DNA of 64,000 bases, taken from contig CM040445.1 of assembly GCA_022749755.1 (NCBI GenBank), positions 6,655,182 to 6,719,181 on the forward strand. Direction: 5' to 3'. The stretch comes from Azadirachta indica. Taxonomy: Eukaryota > Streptophyta > Magnoliopsida > Sapindales > Meliaceae. The translations under genes were made by a program, and so were the position numbers. Shown here one piece after another: positions 24,770 through 37,542 of the stretch. The notes under the pieces are model-generated. The model was not told the origin of the DNA. It saw only the letters and a program-made list of their open reading frames with translations, and ran no database searches. The stretch's first letter is position 1. Each line of letters begins with the position of its first letter.

Positions 24770-27700
24770 GTGCAAGATCTTGCAATTGCTATAGCCATTG
24801 TAGAGACTCTCACTGATTACTCAAGTGAGCGATCAAATACCAAGGCTAAGGACAAGAAAGGTGGCCAAGGTAAAGGTGGGGGAGACCATGGCAAATTGCA
24901 AGGAGACGGTTTCCGTAAACTACCTAGCGGTAAAGAGAAGCCAAAGAATGACAAAGAGAAGGATTCCAAACCTTCTCGAAATTGCTACTTTTGCGATGGT
25001 CCTCATTGGATGCGAGATTGTTCAAAGAGGAAGGCATTGAGCGCCAGGGTGGCTCGAGCGGAGGAACCACCAAGTCCAGATGGTGACGCGGCGATGGGTT
25101 CTTTGCAACTACTCAATGCCATTCGAGTGGTTTCGGAGGCACAAGTAAAGAGACTTATTTACTTTGATGTGGTGATCAACAAGGTACGTACGAAAGTCTT
25201 AGTTGATACCGGTGCCTCACACAATTTTGTGCAAGTTGACGAGACCAAACGATTAGGTCTCAAGGTGACCAACAAAGGTGGCACCATGAAGGTAGTGAAT
25301 TCGGCTGCTAAACCAATCAAAGATGTAGCGCAGAAGGTTGAAACCACCATCAAAGAATGAAAAGGACTAGTAGATTGGTCAGTAGTACCTATGGACGACC
25401 ACAAAATTGTGCTTGGGATGGATTTCTTCGATCAAATGAAGGTCGTACAGGTACCATTTGCCAACACCATGTGCATCCTTGATAGAGATAAGGCGTGCAT
25501 GGTTCCGATATCAAGATCAAGCAAGGTGGAGATTAAGACGCTCTCGGCCATGTAATTCAAGAAGGGTTTGAAGCGTAAGAGTCAAGAAAGTTACCTTACC
25601 TTTTTAAAAGAATATGACAATGATGATGATGCGGAGGTGAGTAATAGGGATGTTCTGAAAGAGGTAGATAATGTCCTCAAAGAGTTCAAAGATGTAATGC
25701 CCGAAGAGTTGCCTTAGAAACTTCCACCAAAGAGAGAGGTGGATTACAAAATCGAATTGGAATTAGACACCAAACCTCTCGCCATGAGCCCATACCGGCA
25801 CGCTCCACCGGAGTTGTAAGAGTTGAAGAAGCAGCTCTAAGATTTACTTGATGCGGACTATTTTCGATCATTTAAGGCACTATTCAGCGCTCCGGTTTTG
25901 TTCCAAAAGAAGAAGGATAAGACGCTACGGATGTGCATCGACTATCGGGCACTTAATAAGGTTACCATCAAGAACAAGTATTCAATTCCACTTATTTCTG
26001 ATCTTTTTGATCAACTTGGGAAAGCACAGTACTTCTCCAAACTTGATTTAAGATAGGGTTACTATCAAGTACGCATAGCGGAGGGAGATGAGCCAAAAGC
26101 AATTTGCGTAATAAGGTACAGTTCCTACGAATTTTTAGTCATGCCTTTTGGACTAACAAATACATCAGCTACTTTTAGCACTTTGATGAACAAGTTATTT
26201 CATCCCTATCTCGATCAATTTGTGGTGCTATACTTGGATGATATTGTTGTATATAGCAACACCTTGGAAGAACACGTGGCACATCTTAGAAAGGTGTTTC
26301 AAGTATTGCGAAAGAATGAACTATACGTGAAAAAGGAAAAATGCTCTTTTGCACAACGAAAAGTCCACTTCTTGGGTCATAAGATCAAGGATGGAACATT
26401 GATGATGGATAAGGCTAAAGTGCAAGCTATTTAAGAGTGGGAACTTCCGACCAAGGTGTACGATCTCTGATCTTTCTTGGGGTTGGTTAACTACTATCGA
26501 AGCTTCATCAAGAGCTATTCAGCAAGAGCAGCTTTACTAACTAACCTATTAAAGAAAAGTCGCTTGTGGGATTGGACAGAAGAATGCCAACATGCCTTCG
26601 AAAACTTGAAGAAGGCAATCATGGAAGAAACAGTTCTTGTGCTGCCCGATTACACAAAATCTTTCGAAGTACACACCGATGCCTCAGATTTTGCCATCGG
26701 GGGTATACTTATGCAAAAGGACGTCCATTACTTTTGAGAGTCGTAAGCTCAATGAGGCAGAACGGCGCTACACTGTGCAAGAAAAGGAGATAACGGCAAT
26801 CATCCATTGCCTTAGGGTATGGCAACACTAGTTGCTCGGGAGTCATTTCGTGATTATGACGGATAATGTAGCTATTAGCTACTTTCAAATACAAAAGAAG
26901 TTAAGTCCGAAGCAAGCTCGTTGGCAAGATTTCTTGGCGGAATTCGATTACGGCTTGGCATCAAGCCGGACAAAGCAAATGTTGTAGCAGATGCGTTAAG
27001 TCGAAAGGTGACATTGGCGGCCATTAACCTAAGTGTTCCCAAGGGAAAGCTAGTAGGGAGGATCAAAGGAGGATTGATCCAAAACCCTTTAGCCAAGAAC
27101 ATAATGGTGCTCATAAACGAGAGGAAAACAAGGCGGTTTTGGCTTAACGACAGATTGCTCTATGTCAAGGGGAGACGAATTTTTGTACCAAAGTGGGTTG
27201 ACTTGAGGAAAGAGCTTATCAAGAAATGCCATAATTCCAAGTGGGCTGGACACCCCGGAGTTAAGTGCACCAACGCTTTGTTAGAAAATTTGAACTATTG
27301 GCTAAGGATGCGAGAGGACGTTAAGGCCTACGTGCGGACATGTCTTGTGTGCCAACAAGAGAAAATTGAGCAATGAGCATCCGGTGGGTTACTTGAGCCA
27401 TTATCAATTCCATACAAGCCATGGGAAAGCGTTTCCATGGATTTCATTACATCGCTACCGAAATCGGAGGGGTATGGAAGTATCATTATGGTGGTGGATC
27501 GCTTTAGTAAATACGCAGTTTTTATATCGGCACCCACGGATTGCACAGCGGAGGAAGCTACAAAGTTGTTCCTAAAGAATATGGTGAAGTTTTGGGGAGT
27601 GCCGAATAATATTGTGAGTAATCGCGACCCACGGTTTACTGGCAAGTTTTGGTCCGAGTTGTTCAAGTTACTTGGAACGAACCTTAATTTTTCTATAAAC

Positions 27701-28519
27701 TTTCATCCTCAAAGCGAGGGATAAACTGAGCGTGTCAATGTACTGCTTGAGTTATAGTTGAGGCACTATGTGAGTGCCAACCAAAAGGATTGAGCTAAGT
27801 TACTGGATGTGGCTCAATTCTCGTACAACTTGCAGCAGAGTGAGGCGACTAATAGGAGTTCGTTCGAGACTGTGTTGGGCTGACAACCGACGACTCCACA
27901 TGCACTGGCCTCAAGTTATGATGGTAAAAGTCTGAGAGCCTTCAATTTTGCCAAGGCATGGCATGAACAAGCCGATTTAGGTAGGGTATACCTAGATAAG
28001 GCGGCTAAGAAGATGAAGAAGTGGGCGGACAATAAGTGAAGAGACGTGGAGTTCTAAGAGGGGGACTTAATCATGGTGAAACTCTTGCCCCAATAATTCA
28101 AGACATTGCGCAAAGTACGTAAGGGATTGGTTCGACGTTACGAGGGGCCATTTCCGATCGTAAAGAAAGTGGGCAAGGTGTCATATCGAGTTCTTCTTCC
28201 TCCAAAATTGAAGATCTACCCCATCTTCCATGTAAGCATGTTGAAGCTTTATCATGGAGATGAGGAAGACCCGAGTCAAGGGGAGTCAAAACGGGCTCCA
28301 ACTGCTGTGGTAACCTCTTTCGAGAAGGAGGTTGAGTGTATCCTTGCAGATCGACGAGTTTGAAAACAAGGGTTGTCAAACTATACGGAATACTTCATCA
28401 AGTGGAAGGGATTGCCCGAAAGCGAGGCTACATGGGAGCATTAAGATGCACTATGGCAATTCCAAGAGCACATAAGGAGGTTCCGTGAGGAAGACGCAAC
28501 GAGGACGTCGCACATTTAG
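24770..28519 (+). pseudogene. Chromovirus pol region: zinc knuckle, PR, RT, RNase H, IN, chromodomain (broken)
   Basis: Domains in order: a CCHC knuckle CYFCDGPHWMRDC (about 24983-25021), aspartic protease DTGASHNFV (about 25205), and reverse transcriptase with its YLDDIVVYS active site intact (about 26230-26256). Next come RNase H ([11 protein letters not shown], about 26673), the integrase HHCC zinc finger (27222-27360), the integrase core (27437-27740) and the C-terminal chromodomain (to 28500). Stops occur at 25358, 25553, 25715, 25817, 25838, 26054, 26432, 26468, 26829, 27374, 27722, 27755, 27791, 27881, 28037, 28055, 28094, 28361 and 28442. Two shifts around 26725 and 26950 cancel each other. 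The second catalytic integrase residue, normally the first Asp of SDRD, reads Asn here (SNRD, about 27616). The natural stop is 28517-28519, next to the PPT. Confidence 0.9.
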
Positions 28520-28530
28520 GTGGGGGAGGA
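28516..28530 (+). other. Polypurine tract of the chromovirus
   Basis: A purine-rich run (TAGGTGGGGGAGGA) directly abuts the 3' LTR start and overlaps the natural pol stop codon. It is the expected primer site for plus-strand synthesis. Confidence 0.85.
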
Positions 28531-29144
28531 TGTCACACCCCGCGTGAACAGTATGCGTGAACAGTGACTGTGGCCGAGACTTGAGGCGGGAAGCACTTGT
28601 ACGAGGGAAAATCCGGAATGAGTGGGCGCGTGAGCTTCAGCATGATGATTCGTTGGTAGAACGGACTAAGTGGGCAATGAAGCATTTGGGACAAAGATCT
28701 ATGTATTTTTCCTTATTATCATTATTGTACATGTAGTCCAATGTTAGCCCAACTAACCCAACTTTTAGAATGGTAGCCCAATTGGCCTAAGTTTTAGAAT
28801 TGTGTAGATAGCACTATAATTTTGACCATTGTATAGATATTTTTTAGGTCATTTTTAGAAGGTCAATTCTAACCCTCGAAAGTGCTTTGTGAGGTGCAAT
28901 TTTGGCCGTCCATTGTATGTAAGCTTTCCTATAAATAGGTGAGATCTCATTTGGTCAAATCAAGCAATCAAGCAATAAACTTGAGTTGTGTAAAGTACTC
29001 TTTACTCAAACTCTTTTGCTCTCTCTTTTCTCTTTATTTAAAAGTTTCTGATTTAGTGCATTGCGGGTGTTGAAGGGTTGCTTAGTGAGCGGAGTTGTTA
29101 AGTGCTGCACGGTCAAAGCGAGTGAAGAGAGTGAGGCCGTGACA
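28531..29144 (+). repeat. 3' LTR of the chromovirus
   Basis: 614 bp, matching 23213-23812 end to end. It is longer mainly because of a 13-bp tandem duplication of GCGTGAACAGTAT-like sequence near 28545-28565. It holds the conserved TATA box at 28930-28937. Confidence 0.93.
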
Positions 29145-29148
29145 CTTA

Positions 29149-32100
29149 GCTAGGGATAATCTACTTCTAGCTTGTAATATTGTAGAGTTTCAAGAAGCAA
29201 AGTCCATGCCTACAACTTAAAGCCCACACCTCTCTGGATTCAGCCCTCATGTTTCATTATCTTTCTGGGCCAAAACGTGCTACAGTCAGCCTGTGATTAG
29301 CAGTAACCATTTTAGGGCCTCATGCGAGTCATGCTGAGAGTATCGTTGTTGGTCTCTGCTCTACAATATCGACCATTGTTCGTTTCCCTCCCACCCAATG
29401 TTCTGAAAAAACATAGCCTAATGGAATAATATACATAGATCATGGAGCAGGAATCGAATAATGACAACTCAAAGTCTAATAAAGGCTTTACTTTTTTGGG
29501 TCGAGAAAAGAGAGATGCCCCAGAAACACCTGACCTGATTCGGAACTGGTGCTAGATGCCTCTCACATGGGGTGTTGTGTTTTTCTTTTGGGTGATTTTG
29601 AATCTTTAGATTAAGGGTGCTCGAACACTTTCAAATTTATTATTCCTTGTCTTTGTTTAATTTTGTCTTGGTTTGGAATGGACCCAATAAATTAATCAAT
29701 GCACCTTGTGAAGGATTAGATTATGTCTGCATTCCTGAAGTCATGTCTCTCTATATATAAGAATATATTAGATTTGTTAATCAAGAAAAATAAAAGATGG
29801 GTATTCACAGGATAATAAATTTAATTAATAAATAATGCTTTCCTTTCCCTTATTAGTTTCATCCTTTTGCATTTAAAGAAAGCAAAAGCGACGACGTCAT
29901 ATGCGAGAATTCCATGACCTGAGGATTTTAATCATAAGCAAAACAGTAATTGATTTCCGTGACTTCAGAATTGATTGGACAATCTGTATCCGCAGGTTCC
30001 ATTCTATGTGATTTCTTCACCAGGTTTCAATGTAAAACTTACCATTTTGATATCCAATCTCGTGAGGAAAAGGACTCAAAAATGTCTGAAACCATATGAT
30101 CAAGAGAAGTTAAAATGGGAGGATTGATCTTAACTTCAATTTGCACTTTGCTGTAATTTGGGTCACATAATTGTAATTCACAAGCATTAAGATGGCCCAA
30201 GATAAAAGGTTACAATAACATTTCACGTAAAATTTTGATTTTCTTTTTAGCACCATATCTTCATGTGAGCAGAGAACCTTTAATTTTCCTTAATTTATTG
30301 TAAGTTGGATGGAATAATATTATATTATGCTTGATAGGAGTAGTAACTTTTATTGGGATATATGACTTGCACTTACTTTCCAAGAAAGAATTATGCCATG
30401 ATTTGAGGACATTATTCACTATATTTGTTAGAATAATTTTTTTTGTTGAATTTAATTACTTTATTGAAATGTAAAAATTGAGAATATTACAACTTATACA
30501 ACGAGAATATTAATTATAAAAGTTGAGACAATCTGAATGCTAAAATTTTTTCATTGCTTCAATTCCCACTATATATATCTTAGTTACTTTCCTAGACTTT
30601 GGTGTTTATTGTTTATATATACTAGTTTAATTTATGATTATTTTATGGAGGGTAACTAAATCTCTTAATTTGATGTTTTTTATTTTTATTTTATAAATTG
30701 TACATGATTTGTCAATGTGTATCAAAAAAAGAAAAAAAAAAGAGAGAACAATAGAAAATAAATTATGTTATAGTGAATTACTCTTTAATCTAAATTTAGG
30801 GTGTTAAATATTTTGTCTTGTTATTTAACCTATGACACTACAAATTTTGATTTTTTTTGTGATTTAGCATAGGTATAAAACGTTTTTAACAACTTTGAGT
30901 ATGAAAATAGAATTCAAAAAATTTAATTTACATGAATTTCAAAGCTTAATTTTTGAAGAATTGGTTGTTGAGAATGACACGCGACCTAGACATTGGCATT
31001 TATCCTTGTAGCTAGTCCTATCTTTACCTGCTACATACATATATATATAAATATAATAATACATTGGGATTTACATGACAATTAAGAAAGGATTGCCTCT
31101 GAAAGAAGTAATCTTTCTTTCTTTGTCACAATCCAATGCGCGCGTATTTTGATTGCATGATTGATCTTAGTGCTCCATTGATGGCCAGCCCTAGCTAATA
31201 CACTATTGGTCTTTTGAAAGTATATATTTGAAAAAGAGTGAACAATAAAGAGATTTTGGCCGTTTGTGCTTGATATTTTTGGGTTTCGATCCTTTGAATA
31301 AACAATTAGGGTTGCATGCCAGCCAAACTTGGAACAAGATTTCATTATTATTTGTCCCAACTGGCAAATAAATCCACAAGTAATGGATCTAAACATAAAG
31401 AGATTTTCACATGGTTACATAACAAGACAACATGACTTGGGGAGCAAAAGATCAATAATATTGATAATCTTTCCAACAAGCTATCTCCCCTGATTTGTTT
31501 GTATTCAAGGAACCAATTAATGAATTTTGTGCTGTCTTTGTCCTGGAAAATCCTCCAAGCTAGCCCGTGTATTTCTATATATCATATGGTAGACAATATC
31601 TTAACATATATATGTGAACACTTAATTTGACAGATTGGAGAATGACAAATGAAAGGAGTATTATGGATGGATTTCACATGAAATAACATGCCTCTTGGAA
31701 AGTATTCGAGCAAATCCTGATTCCCGAGTGTAGTTGTGAAGCAGCAGTTTTCTATTATTATGTTGTGATCTTATCCACTCTATGTATCTCCATTATTGAA
31801 CCTGGGATTTTCTCTCATTATTTAAGTTAACTAATTTTGAAATGACTTGCGATACATATTATTATGATAATATGTGTTTTAAACTTAATTGTTATTAATT
31901 ATTAATTACACGATTTCTGTTCAAGTAATAACAGAACGATTATCAAACAATTTGGTAATTCTGATTGCCAATCGATAATTGGTAACTTTTCCATTAATTT
32001 CGATAGGATGATTAAACTTCATATATGTGCAATCATAATTACAAGCTATGTATTAATAATTAAACATAAATGTTTATGCATTTTGTACAGTGTATCCAAC

Positions 32101-33200
32101 TAAAGTAAGGTATCTAAATTTCTAATATTTATTAGTTTTAGACGTTTTTATTTTTTAAAAAATATATACTTATATATACGTATTAGCAATTTGACTCTAA
32201 ATTAATTCAATTTAGCGATGAAATGTTGAGAAAATATGTACAAATTTTCACTAATAAATAACTACCTAAATTACGTAACTCATTTCGTAATCACCTTTTG
32301 TGATGATTAAATTAATGTATACATGGAGCATTATAGTGATGTTAGGTTTAATTATAGGAAGAAAACAAGAAAATCTCGAACGTTTATACGAGGCTGCTGA
32401 AAAAGTTATGCTCGAAAGTTCTTTTTAAAATGGGACGTTGATTGTAGACCCTCAGAATGCGACTCCTCTTGCATATCATACAACGCAAAACCAGCGATAA
32501 TAATTTCCAATCCAATGGGTTGAAAATACACCAACAGTTACGTAAACAAACACTTTTTTTTTCCTATGTATAATTTGTTCTTTTAAATGCCATACACATT
32601 TATTTTATAGACATTATTTATTAAAATTGGTGTGGTTAATAGTTTATATTGAATAAATAAAAAGAAAGAATCAATACAATTGTTAATAATTAAATAAACT
32701 GATATTATATGATAATATTGTATTGATTTTTATGAAAAATTTATAGAAAAAGTTTGTAAGTATACTATTGATCTTCTAAATTTAAAATTATCTTAAGATT
32801 TGAATTTTCTTTACTTTCTAAGAGAAAGATCATTTGACACATCTAGTCATTGTCAATTTATTAGTATTATTATTCTTACTTCTTACCTTTTCCTTTCAGT
32901 TCAAATAACTTATACTTTTTTTTTTCTTCAATTCTTTTTTTGTTTTGCAGGGTTGGGAACTTAATTATAAACTATCATTAATAACAAGCTGAGATCTAGC
33001 AGTAATTTGCAGCCAAAACAAAAAGATCCTTTTTCAATTTTTTTTGTTATATAAAATGGTTGCTCCTTTACTTTCCATTTTGATTTTATACATGTAAAGG
33101 TTACAAACTTTTTCAAACAAAAAAGAAAAAGCTTTTGTAATACAATCCCACTTGTAATAAAATACAAAATCCAGATCGAAGAAGAGAAAACCTTGTGGTA
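29149..33200. other. Intergenic region between the retrotransposon and the NPF6 gene
   Basis: AT-rich DNA without recognisable exons. A 104-codon open frame on the minus strand at 31082-31396 has no known domain and no supporting context, so it is not called. The stretch next to 33200 is the 3' UTR and terminator side of the NPF6 gene. Confidence 0.55.
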
Positions 33201-36200
33201 TTAAGCATGGCAAGTAGGGCCATCTTCCTCCAATTCAATCCCCACCTCAGCAAGCCTCTTGTCTTTGTACACATACCATTTAGCACAAGCCAAAAATATA
33301 ACCAAGTTCAAAGCACTCAAAATTGTCAACAGCCAGTAGAAATCATATAGCCTGCCTTGGTTAAGATTGTCTGCTAACCAGGGCTTCGTGTTACCGGTCA
33401 CTTTGTGCACTATAGAAACCAATAAAGTGCTGACAAAAAACCCTAGTGAAAGCGTGCTCAAAAACAATCCCGTGCTCATAGTCTTCATTCCTTTTGGACA
33501 TTCCCTTAGGAAAAAATCAAGCTGCCCTATATATGTGAAGGCTTCTCCTGCACCCACCAAGATAAACTGAGGTGCTAGCCAGAACACGGTTAATGGAATC
33601 TCAGCCGTTGGATCATCTACCAAACCGTGTGATCTTGCAGCCCTCAATCGCTTTAATTCACAGAGTGCTGCTGCAATCATTGCAATAATTGAAAGCACAA
33701 GACCAATCCCTATACGTTGCAATGGGGTGAGTCCTTGTGGGTTCTTAGACACCTTTCTGGCAATTGGAACGATAATTTGGTCATAAATTGGAACGGTCAG
33801 GAGAATGCTGCCTACAAAGAAGGCTGTCAGTGACGCTGCGGGAATTTGAAAGCTGCCAATGTGACGGTCCATTGTTGTTGCCTGAGATACTGAAAATGTT
33901 GTCATTTGCGCATAGACTGTCCAAAACATTATGGTGGTTGCCCAAATAGGCAGCATTCTGATCACCATTTTTACTTCTTCAACATCTGATAGAGTTGACA
34001 GAGTCCATTTGTTCACCGTAGCAGTGCTATTTGACTCCTTGATTGCTGCCTTGTCCAGGAAACTGCGCAAGAAATTAATTAAAGTCATATTAAAATTAAC
34101 ACATCACATTCTATCCCGCTATTTAATTAACTGTTTTGTTCAATCATTTCGAAAAAATTATTGAGTAGTCAGAACTCATTAATGTGAAAGGAGAACGTGA
34201 GACACATATGAATGGACCTGCAATGAATGTAGTTTGCTGGGCCAGATGAGATGATGTAGCATTCATATGTTTGTTTCTGGGTAATTTCATTTTATTTTTT
34301 GGTGGGTTTAAATGTGATGGGTATATAACCAAAAGAGAATCTAAAAGAAAATTATAAAGTTCAAATACCGTGAAGTAATGCAAGAGCAAGAAGACAGGCA
34401 ACGGACAAGATAGGATGTGCTGAGTATGTCTGCGTCCGTGAGTGAGTGAGCTGGGAAAATACTTTAATTCTGTGGTCTCAGGACAAGAAGCGTAAGGGAG
34501 TGGACAGTCTGGTTATGTGGCTCGTGATCTCTTTTCTATTCCTTTGTAAATTGGAGCTCTCCCTTCTTTAAAGCATGCATTTCTTAAATCATTTTATTGG
34601 TCACAAAATTCATATGAGCACTTCTATTTTTACTTTTAAAAGAAGCCCACGAACATCGATCTAATGACCACATACTATCATGCGGTAGAATCTCAAGGGG
34701 ACACTACAATAATAATAGTAATCCTGAAGATATTAATTATATATAGAACAGAACATAATGAGATTCAGTGCATCCGATTCCAATAATGCATGCTCATTAA
34801 TAGATGCCATTTTTTTTTTATTTTTTTCAATTATCCTTTGGCGTTTGGACTATTTTTTTTTTTTGTTATCCTTTTATTGAAAAACTGGAAATATATACAG
34901 CAATTAGAGTTTGTCCTACTAAAAAATGGCATGCTGCAGATGGTCCCTCAAGCATGTGGCGTCTAATAGACTGTTATTCAACTTGTAATACATTAATTAA
35001 ATAGCTAGACAAGACAAATATGGCTGCAGCCATGACATTTGTTCTTTGCTTGTAATTACAAATCCTATATCAATATTTTTGGTCTGTGATTTAACCTATG
35101 AGCTAGTCGGTCCTCAATCACCCATCAAAATGGCCCACCCAAGAGATAAGTTCCTGTTTCCCCACCTACTCTAATTTTTGTTACACGTAATTAATTATGT
35201 GCTCTGATTGAAGCATCTTAATTTCAATGAAGGTGGTCACAATTAACTTCACAATTATAGTGGTCCCTTGTCTGTAGTATATATTTATTTTCATAGATAC
35301 TTCAGTATTTCTTGAGAAATGTTCAACATACATTGCTAATTAATATCCCCATTATAATTTAATTTCTTCACCTTCTGCTTGACTCATTCAAAAGTTTGAG
35401 GAATCCATAATGGGAAAGTGCTTAACACGTGTTAAATTAATGCTTAAAAATTTGATTAATATGCGAAAAGTAAGATTAATTTTCTAAAAGGGTGATGAAA
35501 AGAGTATGGGTGCATGGAAAAAGTTACGACAGTCAGTGAGATTTAATATATTATATAAAATGAAATTAACACTAACCGGAATTGCTTGCTATGGGGCAAC
35601 TTTTGCTTCTTCTTCTTGCCATGAACTGGAAAATCATCAATATCCAAAAGCTCCGATAAATCTGATGGCAAATCCATTTTTCGCTTCCTCCAGGCTGCAA
35701 CAAACACCGCGGCAATCTGCGTCAACGGGCTACCAACCAATTTCTTGAACCGATATCGCCTTGTGCCTGACAAAAACAGAACCAAGCCAAGCACAATAGC
35801 ACAAGCGCATATCCCATATCCCCATTCACGTCCTAAGTTGTCTTGTATATACACAAGAATGGTCACTGCACCCAGTGAGCCGATGCTAATGAGGAAAAAG
35901 AACCAGTTGAAGAAGTTGCTCATCTTTTTACGTTCGTCAGGATCTGAATCATCGAATTGGTCGGACCCAAAACCAGAGACACTTGACTTAAGGCCACCTG
36001 TGCCTAGAGCGGTTAGGTAGAGTGCTATGTAGAGAACAATGAGTTGCATTCCGCTTGCTTGGATGCAAGGTGAGCCGCCGTTGATGTCGCATTTTGGTGG
36101 CCTCAGGCTTGGGACTACTGTTGAGATCGTTAAGATTGTGACACCCTAATAATGCAAAATCCGAAAAAGACATAATAATTAATACATATCCAAGGAAGGT

Positions 36201-36929
36201 GTATTTGTGCAGTCAAACAAGAAATGGGATAATGAAACTTTGGGGTTAGGCAACGCAAAAGCCGGTGGGTTAGGCGCATGCTGGCGAAGTGGTTCATTTA
36301 TTTATTTAGTTTTCCACTTTCTTATGTCTGTAAACATAATCATTGAATAAAAGATTGTAACTTACAATTGCTTGAACTGTGGCAAAGATTCCGATGGTGA
36401 GATACCTGTATGAAGAGGGAGCAATTGACACATAAGATCAGAGTGAAAAAAGTTGAAGCCTTAATTAAGATGGAGAGTAGTGCAAGTTTTTTGAAATACA
36501 AACCTGCCGAGAAAGGTGTCAGCGACAAAGCCGCCGAGCAGACAGAGCATGAAAGAGGTGCCAAGGAAGTTGGTGACAGTGTTGGCAGCACTAGCATTGC
36601 CCATATGCATAGTACCAGTCAAATAAGTCACCAGGTTAACAGCAATACCAAGAGTTGTTAACCTCTCACACGTCTCAACACCTAACGAAGGAAACAAAAG
36701 CAAGAACCCAAATTAAGCACGACATGAAATACAGACTGTACAGAACCAAAAACTGGAAAGCGATATCAAGATGAAGAAACAAAATGAAAATGAAAGTTAG
36801 GAAGGAGGGAAGACCTAGAATCATGGCGGCACTGGTCCAGCCACCGGATTTTGAACGCTCGGCCGGGCGGCCTTTGTAATCCCAAGCATCCGGAAGAGTT
36901 TTCCCTTGCGTTTGAGGGAGCTCAGTCAT
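33201..36929 (-). CDS. NRT1/PTR FAMILY 6 transporter (NPF6.3/NRT1.1-like nitrate transporter)
   Basis: Five exons on the minus strand: 36929-36815, 36681-36504, 36405-36366, 36145-35577, 34062-33201. All junctions are GT-AG and phases agree, giving 587 residues, the usual family length. The protein is a proton-coupled major-facilitator transporter of the plasma membrane with twelve expected membrane segments. The proton-coupling ExxER motif is ETCER at 41-45. Thr101 in GRYLT matches the phosphorylated Thr101 of Arabidopsis NPF6.3. The linker between the two halves is basic (GKKKKQKLPHSKQF). The substrate-site position that is His356 in Arabidopsis NPF6.3 is Tyr351 here (FWTVYAQMTTFSV). The C terminus (KWYVYKDKRLAEVGIEL) is typical of NPF6.3 proteins. 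The ATG at 36929 is preferred over one twelve codons upstream (36965), because MTELPQTQGK...DAWDYKGRPAERS aligns with known N termini. NPF6.2 is the main alternative assignment. Confidence 0.94.
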
Positions 36930-37046
36930 TGTATATATGTCTACGAATATGCTTTTGTTTCTCAAGTAATGGGATAGTAACTAAGAGAGAGGAAGAGAAG
37001 GAATGATTCTATAAACTATGGTAAGCTATATGCAAGGTTGAAGCCC

Positions 37047-37054
37047 TTTTTATA
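37047..37054 (-). promoter_or_regulatory. TATA box of the NPF6 gene
   Basis: TATAAAAA on the minus strand, about 120 bp upstream of the start codon at 36929. This is an ordinary plant TATA-to-ATG distance. Confidence 0.65.
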
Positions 37055-37491
37055 GTGGATACTGCAAGTTACAAGGGCCTTAAGCTAATTAAATTAACAT
37101 GGAATATTTATTTTTTATTTTTTAAATAATACATTTGGATGAAGTGCCACATATGTGAGCCTTGGTTTGATTAGAAACAAATAGAATACTAAAAATAAGA
37201 CAAAATAATAATTCCTCTCCCTTTGGAACTATAGTTAATTAAGGAGAAAGGTCGGTCGACAGGGGCTAAGCTCGCGGTTGTAGCTGGCCCTTTTTTATCT
37301 GTGTTTTTTCAACAAAGCTGGGACTTTTTCTATTGGGAAGAAATGGAAATTGTTTATTTATATATTTATATCATTTCATATATAAAAAAATTGTTTCCAA
37401 AACACAAAATATTAATTTTCCATATGAATAAAGAAAGTGAATACACGAAGAAAATTATAAAGTCTCAAGTATTTTCTAAACACACACATCA

Positions 37492-37542
<51 letters not shown>

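Larger units (their letters stand above)
23213..29144 (+). mobile_element. Ty3/gypsy LTR retrotransposon, chromovirus lineage (full length, inactive)
   Basis: The 5932-bp element is bounded by two LTRs that start TGTCAC and end GTGACA. It is flanked by a 4-bp direct repeat CTTA (23209-23212 and 29145-29148). The order PBS, gag, zinc knuckle, protease, RT, RNase H, integrase, chromodomain, PPT is that of Ty3/gypsy, and the integrase C-terminal chromodomain (FIKWKGLPESEATWE near 28396-28440) places it among chromoviruses. Length and LTR size would suit a Galadriel- or Reina-type clade, but I cannot resolve the clade. By eye the LTRs differ at about 60 positions in 600, mostly transitions, so the insertion is old. 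Many premature stops and a few frameshifts make it non-autonomous. No other genes are carried. Confidence 0.95.

Noticed and set aside
31082..31396. Minus-strand frame of 104 codons
   Set aside because: No recognisable domain, no intron structure, not near a plausible promoter.
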